This document shows positions 1 to 9,312 of a stretch of 64,000 nucleotides of DNA, in pieces (the stretch's first letter is position 1; each line of letters begins with the position of its first letter). The notes below the pieces were generated by a model. It saw nothing but the letters and a program-made list of their open reading frames with translations, was not told the DNA's origin and made no database searches. The position numbers and the translations under genes were made by a program. This stretch comes from Vibrio galatheae (GTDB taxonomy: Bacteria; Pseudomonadota; Gammaproteobacteria; Enterobacterales; Vibrionaceae), in assembly GCF_000967545.1 (NCBI RefSeq), contig NZ_JXXV01000016.1, positions 1-64,000 on the forward strand. Direction: 5' to 3'.

Positions 1-2442
1 GAGCCAGAGCCAGAGCCAGAAGATGAAGACGATTGGTTAACGTCGGCAATAGATGAAGTTGAAAATCCTCGGTTCGAACAAGCGGCTGAGCAGACAAGCG
101 ACGACGTAGAGTCTATCGCTCAACAAATACCATCAACTGAGATTGATAGCTCAGAGGCTGACAGTGAAGACGAATCTGAAGATGATTGGTTAACCTCTGC
201 GGTCGACGAGGTTGAGAAGCCATCACTGGGCCAAGAGCCTGCGCAAGTAGTGGAAAGTTCTGACTCATTAGATGAAGCTCCATCGACCGCCGGCGCCGAA
301 CAACAAGAAATTGTTGAAGAAGATTTACTTGCTCAGCAAGAGCAAAACGACACACTGAGAGAAGAAGTTCCAGAAGTTCCAGAAGTTCCAGAAGTTCCAG
401 AAGTTCCAGAAGTTCCAGAAGTTCCAACGGACTCAGTAGCAACGCAGGTTCAGCCAGAAGCAATTCCAAATGAATTTGGTGTTCCGCAAGATGATGACTG
501 GTTGGTCGACGAGCCTCAAACGGAAGTCGCGAATGAACTTCAGACTGAAGAGTCAGCATCAACACCTGAAGTTGAAGATGAGACGTTTGAACTTGATGAG
601 TTAGATCTACCCGAGTTCGGTGAAGAAGATGCATTAGCCGAAGTTGTGGCTGAGCCACAACCTGAAGCGCCAATGCCAGAGTCTGAAGTGGAAGAAGAGG
701 CGTTTGAGCTTGATGAACTAGATCTGCCAGAGTTTGGTGAAGAGGAAGCACTAGCTGAAGCTGCGCATGAGCCACAGGCTGAAGCGTCCACACCAACGGC
801 TGAGCCAGAAGATGAGGCATTCGAGCTTGATGAGTTAGATCTGCCTGAGTTTGGTGAAGAAGAAGCGTTAGCGGAAGTCGCTGATGAGCCTCAAGCTGAA
901 GAGTTAAAGCCAGCGGCAGAGCTGGAAGATGAGAGGCTCGAGCTTGATGAGTTAGATCTGCCCGAGTTCGGCGAAGAGGAAGCGCTAGCGGAAGTTGCGC
1001 ATGAGCCACAGGAAGAAGAGTCAACACCAACGCCAGAAGTTGAAGAAGAGACGTTTGAATTTGATGAGTTAGATCTGCCAGAGTTCGGCGAAGAGGAAGC
1101 ACTAGCCGAAGTGGCGGATGATCCACAGGTAGAAGCGTCAGCACCTACACCAAAAGTTGAAGAAGAGACGTTTGAACTTGATGAGTTAGATCTACCCGAG
1201 TTCGGCGAAGAGGAAGCGCTAGCGGAAGTTGCGCATGAGCCTCAGCCTGAAGCGACAGCACTAACGCCAGAAGTTGAAGAAGAGACGTTCGAGCTTGATG
1301 AGTTAGATCTGCCAGAGTTTGGCGAAGAGGAAGCGCTAGCGGAAGTTGCGCATGAGCCTCAGCCTGAAGCGGCAGCATTAACGCCAGAAGTTGAAGAAGA
1401 GACGTTTGAACTTGATGAGTTAGATCTGCCCGAGTTCGGCGAAGAGGAAGCAATAGCCGAATCTGCGGATGAGCCACAAGCTGAAGCGTCAACGCCAATA
1501 GCTGAGGTGGAAGATGATACGTTTGAACTTGATGAGTTAGATCTCCCTGAGTTTAGTGAAGAGGAAGCATTAGCGGAAGCCAGCGATGAACCTGCATACA
1601 TTGAGACGAGCACTTTGGCTGCTGAAGAGTCATACGATTCAATCGAGATCGACGAGTCTGATCTTCCTCACTACAACGAAGAAGATGCGTTGGACGATTT
1701 GGAACCAACCAGTGATGAGTTGGGTAGCGATGACTTTGCGCTAGATCCTGTCGAACTGCCTGAGTTGAGTGAAATCCCTTCTGAAATCTCAAATAGTCGA
1801 GCAGAGGAAATCGATCTTGCACATCAAGACTATGATGAAAAAGCCTTTGATGAGCTACTTTCTGAGGAGCAGCCAGAAAGTGCAAATTTCTCGTTTGATA
1901 CTCCGATAGATACCACGACTTCAGACAGTGCCGGAATGGATATTGAAACCATGCTGGAAATGGGCGAAGACTGGAATGGCTTCAGTTTGTCTCCCGAGCA
2001 GCAAGCGGGCATCTCGGATGACATTCCCGATGATCAAGCGGATATCTGGTCACAAGATAACTTGCCAGAGCAAGCTCAGGTGTTGGATGAAAACTGGGAA
2101 GACCAACCTGATCTCGATGACTTTGACCCGAGGGAAAACAGCTTCCGTACCATAGATGAGTTGATGGCTGAAGTTGAGTCTGAAGAAGAACAGGCAATTG
2201 ATGATGAACTGAAGCTCGATGTTGGCTTAAACGATTTCCCAGATGTGATCGGTGATATTGGCGGTGCGACTGATGTCGACACTAACGCTGAAGCCGCAGG
2301 AAAACTCGATTTAGCGAAAATCTATGTAGAGATGAATGACTCCCAAGGAGCAATTAAGTTGCTGGAGGAAGCTATCGTCGATGGCAGTGATGAAATTCGT
2401 CGCGAAGCAAAAAACCTTATCGATAGTATCAATAAAGAATAA
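1..2442 (+). CDS. hubP: Polar organiser HubP (FimV family), 3' part, 5' end outside window
   Basis: The reading frame is open from base 1 and stops at 2440-2442, so the N-terminal LysM and membrane part lies upstream. The visible part is very acidic and repetitive. It has two EDDWLTSA-type copies near 22-60 and 181-216 and a shorter DDDWLVDE at 490-513, a run of seven EVP triplets (364-426), and nine near-identical 39-residue repeats (583-1635) with core ELDELDLPEFGEEEALAE. The last 45 or so residues (LAKIYVEMNDSQGAIKLLEEA...) match the FimV C-terminal TPR-like domain. In Vibrio, HubP sits next to truA and anchors chromosome origin, flagellar and chemotaxis proteins at the old pole. Identification is strong from the repeat type, C-terminus and neighbour. 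Confidence 0.93.
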   Translation, partial: EPEPEPEDEDDWLTSAIDEVENPRFEQAAEQTSDDVESIAQQIPSTEIDSSEADSEDESEDDWLTSAVDEVEKPSLGQEPAQVVESSDSLDEAPSTAGAEQQEIVEEDLLAQQEQNDTLREEVPEVPEVPEVPEVPEVPEVPTDSVATQVQPEAIPNEFGVPQDDDWLVDEPQTEVANELQTEESASTPEVEDETFELDELDLPEFGEEDALAEVVAEPQPEAPMPESEVEEEAFELDELDLPEFGEEEALAEAAHEPQAEASTPTAEPEDEAFELDELDLPEFGEEEALAEVADEPQAEELKPAAELEDERLELDELDLPEFGEEEALAEVAHEPQEEESTPTPEVEEETFEFDELDLPEFGEEEALAEVADDPQVEASAPTPKVEEETFELDELDLPEFGEEEALAEVAHEPQPEATALTPEVEEETFELDELDLPEFGEEEALAEVAHEPQPEAAALTPEVEEETFELDELDLPEFGEEEAIAESADEPQAEASTPIAEVEDDTFELDELDLPEFSEEEALAEASDEPAYIETSTLAAEESYDSIEIDESDLPHYNEEDALDDLEPTSDELGSDDFALDPVELPELSEIPSEISNSRAEEIDLAHQDYDEKAFDELLSEEQPESANFSFDTPIDTTTSDSAGMDIETMLEMGEDWNGFSLSPEQQAGISDDIPDDQADIWSQDNLPEQAQVLDENWEDQPDLDDFDPRENSFRTIDELMAEVESEEEQAIDDELKLDVGLNDFPDVIGDIGGATDVDTNAEAAGKLDLAKIYVEMNDSQGAIKLLEEAIVDGSDEIRREAKNLIDSINKE
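364..426 (+). repeat. 9-bp coding minisatellite, seven copies of GAAGTTCCA
   Basis: Seven exact head-to-tail copies of GAAGTTCCA encode seven Glu-Val-Pro triplets in hubP. The unit is a multiple of three, so copy-number change by slippage would keep the frame. Confidence 0.95.
583..1635 (+). repeat. 117-bp tandem repeat array in hubP, nine units
   Basis: Units begin at 583, 700, 817, 934, 1051, 1168, 1285, 1402 and 1519, an exact 117-bp (39-residue) period. The core GATGAGTTAGATCTGCC and the following Pro-Glu-Phe-Gly-Glu codons are nearly invariant. The second half of each unit (EPQxEA...) varies. A diverged tenth unit (SIEIDESDLPHYNEEDAL) starts near 1639, shifted by one codon. Confidence 0.95.
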
Positions 2443-2456
2443 GTAGTCACTGAGTA

Positions 2457-2486
2457 CAAGGGGGCTGTTTAGCCCCCTTGTTTTTT
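2457..2486 (+). terminator. Intrinsic terminator of hubP
   Basis: A perfect 10-bp stem CAAGGGGGCT / AGCCCCCTTG with loop GTTT is followed by six T residues, 15 bases after the hubP stop. Confidence 0.93.
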
Positions 2487-2540
2487 GGTATATACTTCCG
2501 CCCCCACTATAAGCTCAAACAATCCAACGAGAACATCCTG

Positions 2541-3335
2541 ATGAGAATTGCTTTAGGCATAGAATACAATGGCACCCAATACTTTGGCTGGCAGCGTCAG
2601 CGAGAAGTAAAAAGCGTCCAAGAAAAGCTAGAACACGCTTTGAGTATCGTTGCGAATCATCCTATTGAAGTCCAGTGTGCAGGACGCACTGATGCGGGAG
2701 TTCATGGCACAGGGCAGGTTGTTCATTTTGATACGACAGCAACACGAAAGATGGTTGCGTGGACTATGGGGGCGAATGCCAATCTACCCGACGATATTGC
2801 AGTACGTTGGGCGAAAGAAGTCCCTGAAGAGTTTCATGCACGCTTTTCGGCAACGGCGCGTCGTTACCGCTATATCATCTTTAACAGTGCATTGAGGCCG
2901 GGAATCTTATCTTCTGGTGTTAGCCATTACCATGGTGAACTCGACGAGAAAAAAATGCACCAAGCTGCTCAATATCTTCTTGGCGAAAATGACTTCACTT
3001 CGTTTCGAGCGACCCACTGCCAGTCACGCAGCCCTTGGCGCAATATGATGCACATTCACGTTACACGCCATAACCAGTATGTGGTGATTGATATTAAAGC
3101 AAACGCGTTTGTCCATCATATGGTGCGTAACATTACTGGCAGCCTGATTTGTGTTGGGCGCGGCGAACAGAAGCCAGAGTGGATTAAACAGCTACTTGAG
3201 ATTAAAGATCGCAAGCAAGCTGGGGCTACGGCGAAAGCGGAAGGTTTATATTTAGTCGATGTTGACTACCCGCAAGAATTCGAATTACCAAGAGTACCGA
3301 TCGGACCACTATTTTTGCCAGACAATTTGAACTAA
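2541..3335 (+). CDS. truA: tRNA pseudouridine(38-40) synthase TruA
   Basis: 264 residues, close to the usual TruA length. It isomerises uridines 38-40 in the anticodon arm of tRNAs. The catalytic motif [10 protein letters not shown] is present with Asp51. The frame is open upstream to 2478, but that start falls inside the hubP terminator. The ATG at 2541 gives the conserved family N-terminus [20 protein letters not shown], so I use it. The gene follows hubP as in other vibrios and lies 176 bp upstream of accD. It must have a promoter after the terminator, but I see no convincing -35/-10 pair. Confidence 0.95.
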   Translation: MRIALGIEYNGTQYFGWQRQREVKSVQEKLEHALSIVANHPIEVQCAGRTDAGVHGTGQVVHFDTTATRKMVAWTMGANANLPDDIAVRWAKEVPEEFHARFSATARRYRYIIFNSALRPGILSSGVSHYHGELDEKKMHQAAQYLLGENDFTSFRATHCQSRSPWRNMMHIHVTRHNQYVVIDIKANAFVHHMVRNITGSLICVGRGEQKPEWIKQLLEIKDRKQAGATAKAEGLYLVDVDYPQEFELPRVPIGPLFLPDNLN

Positions 3336-3511
3336 ACCATGTTAAATTGTCGAACTAATCAGGTCTTTAGTGTGTGAGAAACGGATTCAAGAAATAGGTA
3401 CAACCAGTTTTTTGTCTACACTTGGCATTTAATATGCTTTAATCCTCACGCGTAAATTCAGAATTTGTATCCCTCGCTATTGGGCGTGGGAGTAGAGAGA
3501 AAAGGTCTTCC

Positions 3512-4438
3512 ATGAGTTGGCTTGAAAAGATTTTAGAAAAAAGCAATATCGTTAGTTCACGTAAAGCGTCTATCCCTGAAGGGGTTTGGACAAAATGTAC
3601 TTCGTGTGAACAGGTGCTTTACCACGCTGAGCTTGAGCGTAACCTAGAAGTATGTCCTAAGTGCGATCATCATATGCGTATGAGAGCACGCCGTCGTCTG
3701 GAAACATTTTTAGACGAAGACAACCGTGTTGAGATTGCGGACGAGCTTGAGCCGCAAGATAAACTGAAGTTTAGAGACTCTAAGAAATACAAAGATCGTA
3801 TTTCAGCAGCACAGAAAAGCAGTGGTGAGAAAGACGCGTTGGTGGTAATGAAAGGTGAACTGCTTGGTCAGCCTATTGTTGCTTGTGCGTTTGATTTCTC
3901 ATTTATGGGCGGCTCTATGGGTTCTGTTGTTGGTGCACGTTTTGTTCGCGCAGCAGAAGCCGCTATGGAAGCGAATTGTGGCCTAGTCTGTTTCTCAGCA
4001 AGTGGTGGGGCACGTATGCAAGAGGCGTTAATGTCTCTAATGCAAATGGCGAAAACCAGTGCGGCGCTTGAGCGTATGTCTGCTAAAGGTCTACCATTTA
4101 TTTCAGTCATGACAGACCCTACAATGGGTGGTGTTTCTGCGAGTTTAGCAATGCTTGGTGATATCAATATTGGTGAGCCAAAAGCCTTGATCGGTTTCGC
4201 AGGTCGTCGTGTTATTGAACAAACAGTGCGTGAAGACTTACCTGAAGGCTTCCAGCGTAGTGAGTTCTTGCTTGACCACGGTGCGATTGACATGATTGTT
4301 GATCGTCGCGAGATGCGTCAGCGAATTGGTAGCCTAATGGCGAAGATGAACAATAAACCATCACCTTTGGTGGTTTCTGTTAACGATTCGCCAAATGAAG
4401 CTGCTTATTCTGTACCAGAAGCAGACGAAAAAGGGTAA
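3512..4438 (+). CDS. accD: Acetyl-CoA carboxylase carboxyltransferase beta subunit
   Basis: 308 residues. With AccA it transfers the carboxyl group from carboxybiotin to acetyl-CoA, giving malonyl-CoA for fatty acid synthesis. The N-terminal zinc ribbon is complete (Cys29, Cys32, Cys48, Cys51). The crotonase-like carboxyltransferase core follows, with the glycine-rich stretch [14 protein letters not shown] and [10 protein letters not shown]. The 176-bp upstream region probably holds its promoter, and folC follows 44 bp downstream. Nothing is unusual for the family. Confidence 0.97.
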   Translation: MSWLEKILEKSNIVSSRKASIPEGVWTKCTSCEQVLYHAELERNLEVCPKCDHHMRMRARRRLETFLDEDNRVEIADELEPQDKLKFRDSKKYKDRISAAQKSSGEKDALVVMKGELLGQPIVACAFDFSFMGGSMGSVVGARFVRAAEAAMEANCGLVCFSASGGARMQEALMSLMQMAKTSAALERMSAKGLPFISVMTDPTMGGVSASLAMLGDINIGEPKALIGFAGRRVIEQTVREDLPEGFQRSEFLLDHGAIDMIVDRREMRQRIGSLMAKMNNKPSPLVVSVNDSPNEAAYSVPEADEKG

Positions 4439-4482
4439 AGTAACTCACTAACAAGCAACCACAATCAATTGGTTATAGTTAG

Positions 4483-5748
4483 ATGAGTCAAAGCCAAATT
4501 CCTCAAGCCACATCTTCACTTTCGATGTGGCTTGATTATTTAACCAACATCCATACCTCTGCCATCGATCTAGGACTAGATCGCGTTCAAGCTGTTGCCC
4601 AAACAGCTAACCTCACCAAACCTGCCCAAACGGTTATCACTGTTGCTGGAACTAACGGCAAAGGTTCAACTTGTGCACTGATGGAAGCTATTTTGCTTGA
4701 TGCTGGCTATTCGGTCGGTGTTTATAGCTCACCACATCTAATCCGCTACAATGAACGTGTTCGTATTAATGGTGAAGAGTTGAGCGACGCAAAGCATGCT
4801 GCAGCTTTTGACTATATAGAGCAGCAGCGTGGGGATATCAGTCTAAGCTTGTTTGAATACGGCACACTCGCTGCGTTACGTCTTTTTCAGACGGAAAATG
4901 TAGATATCGTGTTGCTTGAAGTGGGTCTAGGCGGGCGTCTTGATGCAACTAATGTCGTTGATCATGATGTGTCCGTAATTACCAGTCTCGCGATCGATCA
5001 TGTTGATTGGCTGGGTGACGACATTAATGTTATTGGCTTTGAAAAAGCAGGCATTTTCCGCAGCGGTAAACCAGCAATATGTGGCCAGCCAAAGGCTCCA
5101 GCGACGGTTGCCGCCCACGCAGACGATATCGCCGCTGAGTTGTATCAAGTTGAAATCCAGTACCATTATCAGCAGGTGACTGAGTCAACCTGGCAATGGA
5201 CTCATGGTAGCTACACACTAGACGATCTCCCTATCCCAGGATTGCCACTACAAAATGCCGCAACGGCGCTGATGGCACTAGCGACGGCTAGTTTGGACCT
5301 GAGCGACGTCAACATAGTCAATGGGTTGAGAAACGCGCAACTCGCGGGAAGAATGCAAGTCTTATGTAGTGAGCCGACGGTTTTACTTGATGTAGCACAT
5401 AACCCTCATTCAGCACAGTATCTGGTTGAGCGAGTTAAGGAACAGTATCACGGCAAAAATATTCATACCGTTGTCGCTATGCTGCATGATAAAGATATCG
5501 AATCTACGCTTGAGGCTTTGTCACCTATCTCGGCAACTTGGTATCCGGCTTCACTATCTGGTCCGCGCGCAGCGCATGCTGAAGAACTGTGTCGATTTCT
5601 TCCTACGGGGAATACTCAATATGCAAACCCAGTAAGAGCTTTTGAAGCGGCGATGACATGCGCACATCCTGACGATGTCATTCTCGTCGTGGGTTCATTC
5701 CATACCGTGGGTGAGGTCTTAGAGCATTGGCAAGGCAAAGGTGAATAA
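4483..5748 (+). CDS. folC: Dihydrofolate synthase / folylpolyglutamate synthase
   Basis: 421 residues. It adds glutamate to dihydropteroate and then polyglutamate tails to folates, using ATP. The Mur-ligase type P-loop AGTNGKGST is at residues 55-63. LLEVGLGGRLDATN (Mg/ATP region) and LLDVAHNPHS in the C-terminal domain are also present. It lies between accD and dedD; the dedD ATG follows the folC stop directly at 5749, so the two are probably translated from one message. Order accD-folC-dedD-cvpA-purF is the same as in E. coli. Confidence 0.96.
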   Translation: MSQSQIPQATSSLSMWLDYLTNIHTSAIDLGLDRVQAVAQTANLTKPAQTVITVAGTNGKGSTCALMEAILLDAGYSVGVYSSPHLIRYNERVRINGEELSDAKHAAAFDYIEQQRGDISLSLFEYGTLAALRLFQTENVDIVLLEVGLGGRLDATNVVDHDVSVITSLAIDHVDWLGDDINVIGFEKAGIFRSGKPAICGQPKAPATVAAHADDIAAELYQVEIQYHYQQVTESTWQWTHGSYTLDDLPIPGLPLQNAATALMALATASLDLSDVNIVNGLRNAQLAGRMQVLCSEPTVLLDVAHNPHSAQYLVERVKEQYHGKNIHTVVAMLHDKDIESTLEALSPISATWYPASLSGPRAAHAEELCRFLPTGNTQYANPVRAFEAAMTCAHPDDVILVVGSFHTVGEVLEHWQGKGE

Positions 5749-6288
5749 ATGGCAAGTAAATTTCAAAACCGTCTCGTTGGTACCATAATTCTCGTCGCAA
5801 TCGGGATTATTGTGTTGCCCGATGTACTGGACGGTAAGAAAACACATTACAAAGAAGAGATAGCAAGTATACCGCTTAAACCAGAACTAGACAGTGATCT
5901 GGAAAGTTTTGAAGTGTTAGATCCCATCGATGATAGCCAGAGTTTGCCCCAATCTCCAGTGGAAGTGGTGACGGTGGAAGATGAAGTGGTCAGTGACCAA
6001 GATTCTCTGCCTGCTGTTATCAAGGAAGTTCCTGAGCGCAATGAATATCAAGACAGTGCATGGATTATCCAGTTGGCGGCGTTGAAAAATGCAGACAATG
6101 CCAAAGTGTTGGTCAACGATTTGCAAAAACGTGGTTACCAAGCACACACAAAATTAGAAAACGGTTTTACGCGGGTAATTATTGGCCCTGACGTTTCTCA
6201 AAGTAAACTCGAACGTCAAATCATTGAACTAGAAAAAATTACTGGCTCAAAAGGTCAATTGCTCAAATTTAAACCACTAAATCCATAA
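5749..6288 (+). CDS. dedD: SPOR-domain cell division protein DedD
   Basis: 179 residues. It has a short cytoplasmic start, one membrane segment (about residues 9-26, rich in Ile/Val/Leu), an acidic low-complexity periplasmic linker, and a C-terminal SPOR domain from about residue 103 (WIIQLAALKNADNAKVLVND...). SPOR domains bind denuded peptidoglycan at the septum, and DedD contributes to constriction. The start codon directly abuts the folC stop. The stop overlaps the PurR-like box of the next operon. Confidence 0.92.
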   Translation: MASKFQNRLVGTIILVAIGIIVLPDVLDGKKTHYKEEIASIPLKPELDSDLESFEVLDPIDDSQSLPQSPVEVVTVEDEVVSDQDSLPAVIKEVPERNEYQDSAWIIQLAALKNADNAKVLVNDLQKRGYQAHTKLENGFTRVIIGPDVSQSKLERQIIELEKITGSKGQLLKFKPLNP

Positions 6289-6302
6289 GAAAACGTTTGC
6301 GT
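6287..6302 (+). promoter_or_regulatory. Candidate PurR operator upstream of cvpA-purF
   Basis: AAGAAAACGTTTGCGT matches the PurR consensus ACGCAAACGTTTGCGT at 13 of 16 positions, with the right half perfect. E. coli cvpA-purF carries a PurR site at the same place. The box starts inside the dedD stop codon. Confidence 0.75.
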
Positions 6303-6323
6303 CAGCGTTTTTTCTGTTAAAAT
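6296..6323 (+). promoter_or_regulatory. Candidate sigma-70 promoter of cvpA-purF
   Basis: TTTGCG (6296-6301) and TAAAAT (6318-6323) are 16 bp apart. The -35 hexamer lies inside the PurR-like box, so repressor binding would block polymerase. Confidence 0.5.
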
Positions 6324-6351
6324 GCGCGCCAACTTAAGATGTAAGAACAGA

Positions 6352-6843
6352 ATGAATCCGTTAGATATTGTCATTTTAGGTGTGATCGGCCTGTCGGCTT
6401 TGATCAGTTTAGTTCGTGGTTTCGCTAAAGAAGCGTTGTCATTGGTGATTTGGTTTGGGGCATTTTTTATCGCGAGTCAGTACTACGCGAAATTAGCTGC
6501 CTACTTTACCAATATCGAAGATGATATGTTTCGCAACGGAGCGGCGATTGCGGCCTTGTTTATTGCAACCCTAGTTGTTGGTGCGCTCGTTAACTACGTG
6601 ATCGCCCAACTGGTGCAAAAAACAGGCTTATCGGGGACAGATAGGGTGTTGGGCGTCGTCTTTGGCGGTTTGCGTGGTGTTCTGATTGTGTCTGCCGGAC
6701 TATTTTTTATGGATGCGTTTACATCGTTTCCAGATTCACAGTGGTGGAAAGGTTCGCAATTGGTGCCGGAGTTTAGCCGAGTCATTGCTCCTTTCTTCGA
6801 ACACTTACAAGCAACATCTAGTTTCTTATCTGGCGCGTTCTAG
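6352..6843 (+). CDS. cvpA: CvpA family inner-membrane protein
   Basis: 163 residues with about four hydrophobic segments (near 4-22, 27-45, 63-82, 100-118), typical of CvpA. In E. coli CvpA is needed for colicin V production/export and is the first gene of the purF operon; its biochemical role is not settled. The frame is open to an ATG at 6322, but that lies at the promoter -10. The ATG at 6352 gives the family start MNPLDIVILGVIGLSALISL, so I choose it. purF follows 34 bp downstream. Confidence 0.92.
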   Translation: MNPLDIVILGVIGLSALISLVRGFAKEALSLVIWFGAFFIASQYYAKLAAYFTNIEDDMFRNGAAIAALFIATLVVGALVNYVIAQLVQKTGLSGTDRVLGVVFGGLRGVLIVSAGLFFMDAFTSFPDSQWWKGSQLVPEFSRVIAPFFEHLQATSSFLSGAF

Positions 6844-6851
6844 CGCGCCAG
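6830..6851 (+). other. GC-rich hairpin holding the cvpA stop codon in its loop
   Basis: CTGGCGCG / CGCGCCAG forms a perfect 8-bp stem around the loop TTCTAG, whose last three bases are the cvpA stop. No T-run follows, so it is not a simple terminator. It lies 27 bp before purF. Confidence 0.6.
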
Positions 6852-6877
6852 TCATTGTCAAAATCGAGGGTTAGGAC

Positions 6878-8392
6878 ATGTGTGGTATTGTTGGAATCGT
6901 GGGCACAACGCCTGTAAACCAGTCTATCTATGATGCATTGACGGTATTGCAGCACCGTGGTCAAGATGCCGCGGGTATTTGTACCATAGAAAGCAATCGT
7001 TTTCGTCTGAGAAAAGCGAACGGTTTAGTTAAGGATGTGTTTGAAGCGAAACACATGCAAAGGCTACAAGGTGAGGTCGGTATTGGTCACGTTCGCTACC
7101 CAACGGCGGGTAGTTCAAGTGCCTCAGAAGCGCAACCTTTCTATGTGAACTCTCCATTTGGTATCACGCTAGCGCACAACGGCAACCTGACCAACGCGGC
7201 TCAGGTGCGTGAGAAACTGTTTGAGAAAGACCGCCGTCACGTCAACACTACGTCAGACTCAGAAGTGTTACTCAACGTACTTGCGCACGAAATTGACACT
7301 GTTAAAGGCAACGTGACAGCCGATGACGTATTCCGAGCAGTGACTAATGTCCATCGTACCATCCGTGGTGCATACGCTGTTACGGCGATGATCATCGGTC
7401 ACGGTATGATTGCATTTCGCGACCCTAATGGCATTCGCCCTCTATGCCTTGGTAAACGCGAAGTCGCAGGTTCTGTGGAGTACATGGTGGCGTCTGAATC
7501 TGTTGCATTGGATGCTGTCGGTTTTGACTTCCTGCGCGATGTGGCGCCGGGTGAAGCTGTGTATGCTACTTTTGATGGACAGCTGCATACTAAGCAATGT
7601 GCTGATAATCCAACTTTAAACCCATGTATCTTCGAGTTTGTTTACTTTGCTCGCCCTGACACTTTTATCGACAAAATTTCGGTTTACAGTGCACGCGTTG
7701 AAATGGGTAAAAAACTCGGTGATCGTATTCGCGATGAGTATGACCATTTAGATATTGATGTGGTTATTCCGATTCCTGAAACTTCATGTGATATTGCGCT
7801 GCAGATTGCACAGGCGATTGATAAGCCGTACCGTCAAGGTTTTGTGAAAAACCGTTACGTTGGCCGAACGTTTATCATGCCAGGCCAGCAACAACGTAAG
7901 AAGTCGGTACGTCGTAAGTTGAATGCGATTCGCTCTGAGTTTAAAGATAAAAACGTGTTACTGGTTGATGATTCAATTGTGCGCGGTACTACGTCAGAAC
8001 AGATTATTGAGATGGCGCGTGATTCCGGAGCGAAGAAAGTCTTTATGGTGTCGGCTGCGCCAGAAATTCGTTTCCCGAATGTTTACGGTATTGATATGCC
8101 AAGTGCGAGTGAGCTAATTGCTCATGGTCGAGACAATCAAGCGATCTGTCAGCAAATTGGTGCTGACGAACTTATCTTCCAAACGATTGAAGATCTCGTC
8201 GAAGCCGTTGGTAGCGGAAACCGCGATATTGAGAAATTTGAAACCTCAGTGTTTAGCGGTGAGTACGTCACAGGTGATATTGACCAAAGCTATTTAGATT
8301 TCCTAGAGTCACTGCGCAGCGATGATGCTAAAACTCAACGCGAGATACAACAAGATCTTGCCAATCTTGAGCTTCACAATGAAGGGGCGTAA
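6878..8392 (+). CDS. purF: Amidophosphoribosyltransferase PurF
   Basis: 504 residues, standard length. It catalyses the first committed step of purine synthesis: PRPP plus glutamine to phosphoribosylamine. After Met removal the N-terminal nucleophile is Cys2 (MCGIVGIVG). The glutaminase motifs [10 protein letters not shown] and LAHNGNLTN are present. The PRPP-binding loop [10 protein letters not shown] is at residues 363-372. It shares the PurR-controlled operon with cvpA and ends at a strong terminator. Confidence 0.98.
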   Translation: MCGIVGIVGTTPVNQSIYDALTVLQHRGQDAAGICTIESNRFRLRKANGLVKDVFEAKHMQRLQGEVGIGHVRYPTAGSSSASEAQPFYVNSPFGITLAHNGNLTNAAQVREKLFEKDRRHVNTTSDSEVLLNVLAHEIDTVKGNVTADDVFRAVTNVHRTIRGAYAVTAMIIGHGMIAFRDPNGIRPLCLGKREVAGSVEYMVASESVALDAVGFDFLRDVAPGEAVYATFDGQLHTKQCADNPTLNPCIFEFVYFARPDTFIDKISVYSARVEMGKKLGDRIRDEYDHLDIDVVIPIPETSCDIALQIAQAIDKPYRQGFVKNRYVGRTFIMPGQQQRKKSVRRKLNAIRSEFKDKNVLLVDDSIVRGTTSEQIIEMARDSGAKKVFMVSAAPEIRFPNVYGIDMPSASELIAHGRDNQAICQQIGADELIFQTIEDLVEAVGSGNRDIEKFETSVFSGEYVTGDIDQSYLDFLESLRSDDAKTQREIQQDLANLELHNEGA

Positions 8393-8416
8393 GCGCTGAT
8401 ACTTTGTGAGTTAGAC

Positions 8417-8446
8417 AAAAGCCGATGTGAATACATCGGCTTTTTT
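8417..8446 (+). terminator. Intrinsic terminator of purF
   Basis: Stem AAAAGCCGATGT / ACATCGGCTTTT with loop GAAT, followed by further T residues. Confidence 0.93.
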
Positions 8447-8526
8447 AGTTTAGGGCAGCGAGCACCTTCTCATAACTCTCTAACAAAGCTAAGGGCTAAG
8501 GCAAACTCCTACCTGCCTACGTTGTG

Positions 8527-9312
8527 CTAGTTTTTCACCCTATACATCTGACTCAGCATAAACATAGCGGTGGCGCTAATCACTACCGAAGGGCCAGCAG
8601 GAGTATCATAGTGCCATGACATGCTAAGCCCTAGCAGGACTGCGATCGCACCAATCAGTGATGCCATTACCGCCATATGTTCGGGGGTGTTGGCAAAGCG
8701 GCGAGCTGTGGCGGCGGGAATAATTAGCAAAGAGGTCATAATAAGTGCGCCGACAAATTTCATCCCGATGGCGATAACTAGGCCCACCATTAGCATCAGT
8801 ACGAGGCGCATTAAGTCGACGTTATGGCCTTCTACCGCAGCGAGATCTTCGTTAACAGTCGTCGACAGCAATGAGTGCCAAAAAAGCGCCAATACAGTGC
8901 TCACGATAGCAACACCAGCGTAGATGTATATTAAGTCTTCAGGAGTGACAGCGAGCAGATCGCCAAATAGATAGCTCATTAGATCAATACGAACGTTATC
9001 GAGAAAACTGACGGACACTAAGCCTAAAGAAAGTGAACTGTGGGCGAGAATACCGAGTAATGTGTCTGTGGCGACCAATTGCTGCTTTTGCAATGTCACC
9101 AAGACTACCGCCAGTATTAAGCAGCACACCGTGAGCGCTAAATAAAGATTTACATCGAGTAAAAAGCCAAGGGCGAGGCCCATGAGCGAAGCATGTGCCA
9201 AGGTGTCGCCAAAATAGGCCATTTTTCGCCAGACAACAAATGAACCGAGTGGCCCTGCTATCACGGCTATACCAAGGCCAGCTAAAATCGAAGGAAGTAG
9301 AAACTCAATCAT
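8527..9312 (-). CDS. znuB: Zinc ABC transporter permease ZnuB
   Basis: 261 residues, the same length as E. coli ZnuB. It is a polytopic membrane permease of the ABC-3 family with seven to eight hydrophobic segments. The start [20 protein letters not shown] matches the family; the frame extends to 9369 inside znuC but that start is not credible. The stop of znuC (9305-9307) overlaps the znuB ATG (9310-9312) by 8 nt, so the pair is translationally coupled. It carries zinc across the inner membrane with ZnuC and ZnuA. Confidence 0.96.
   Translation of the reverse strand: MIEFLLPSILAGLGIAVIAGPLGSFVVWRKMAYFGDTLAHASLMGLALGFLLDVNLYLALTVCCLILAVVLVTLQKQQLVATDTLLGILAHSSLSLGLVSVSFLDNVRIDLMSYLFGDLLAVTPEDLIYIYAGVAIVSTVLALFWHSLLSTTVNEDLAAVEGHNVDLMRLVLMLMVGLVIAIGMKFVGALIMTSLLIIPAATARRFANTPEHMAVMASLIGAIAVLLGLSMSWHYDTPAGPSVVISATAMFMLSQMYRVKN

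Noticed and set aside
113..1613. Several long open frames on the minus strand opposite the hubP repeats
   Set aside because: They mirror the 117-bp repeat and the acidic codon bias of hubP. Their products are low-complexity Leu/Ser repeats with no start signal.
583..1635. Direct repeats that could be mistaken for a CRISPR array
   Set aside because: The repeats are contiguous, in frame and coding, with no unique spacers and no cas genes nearby.
2478..2540. Upstream start for truA at 2478
   Set aside because: It lies inside the hubP terminator and would add 21 non-conserved residues.
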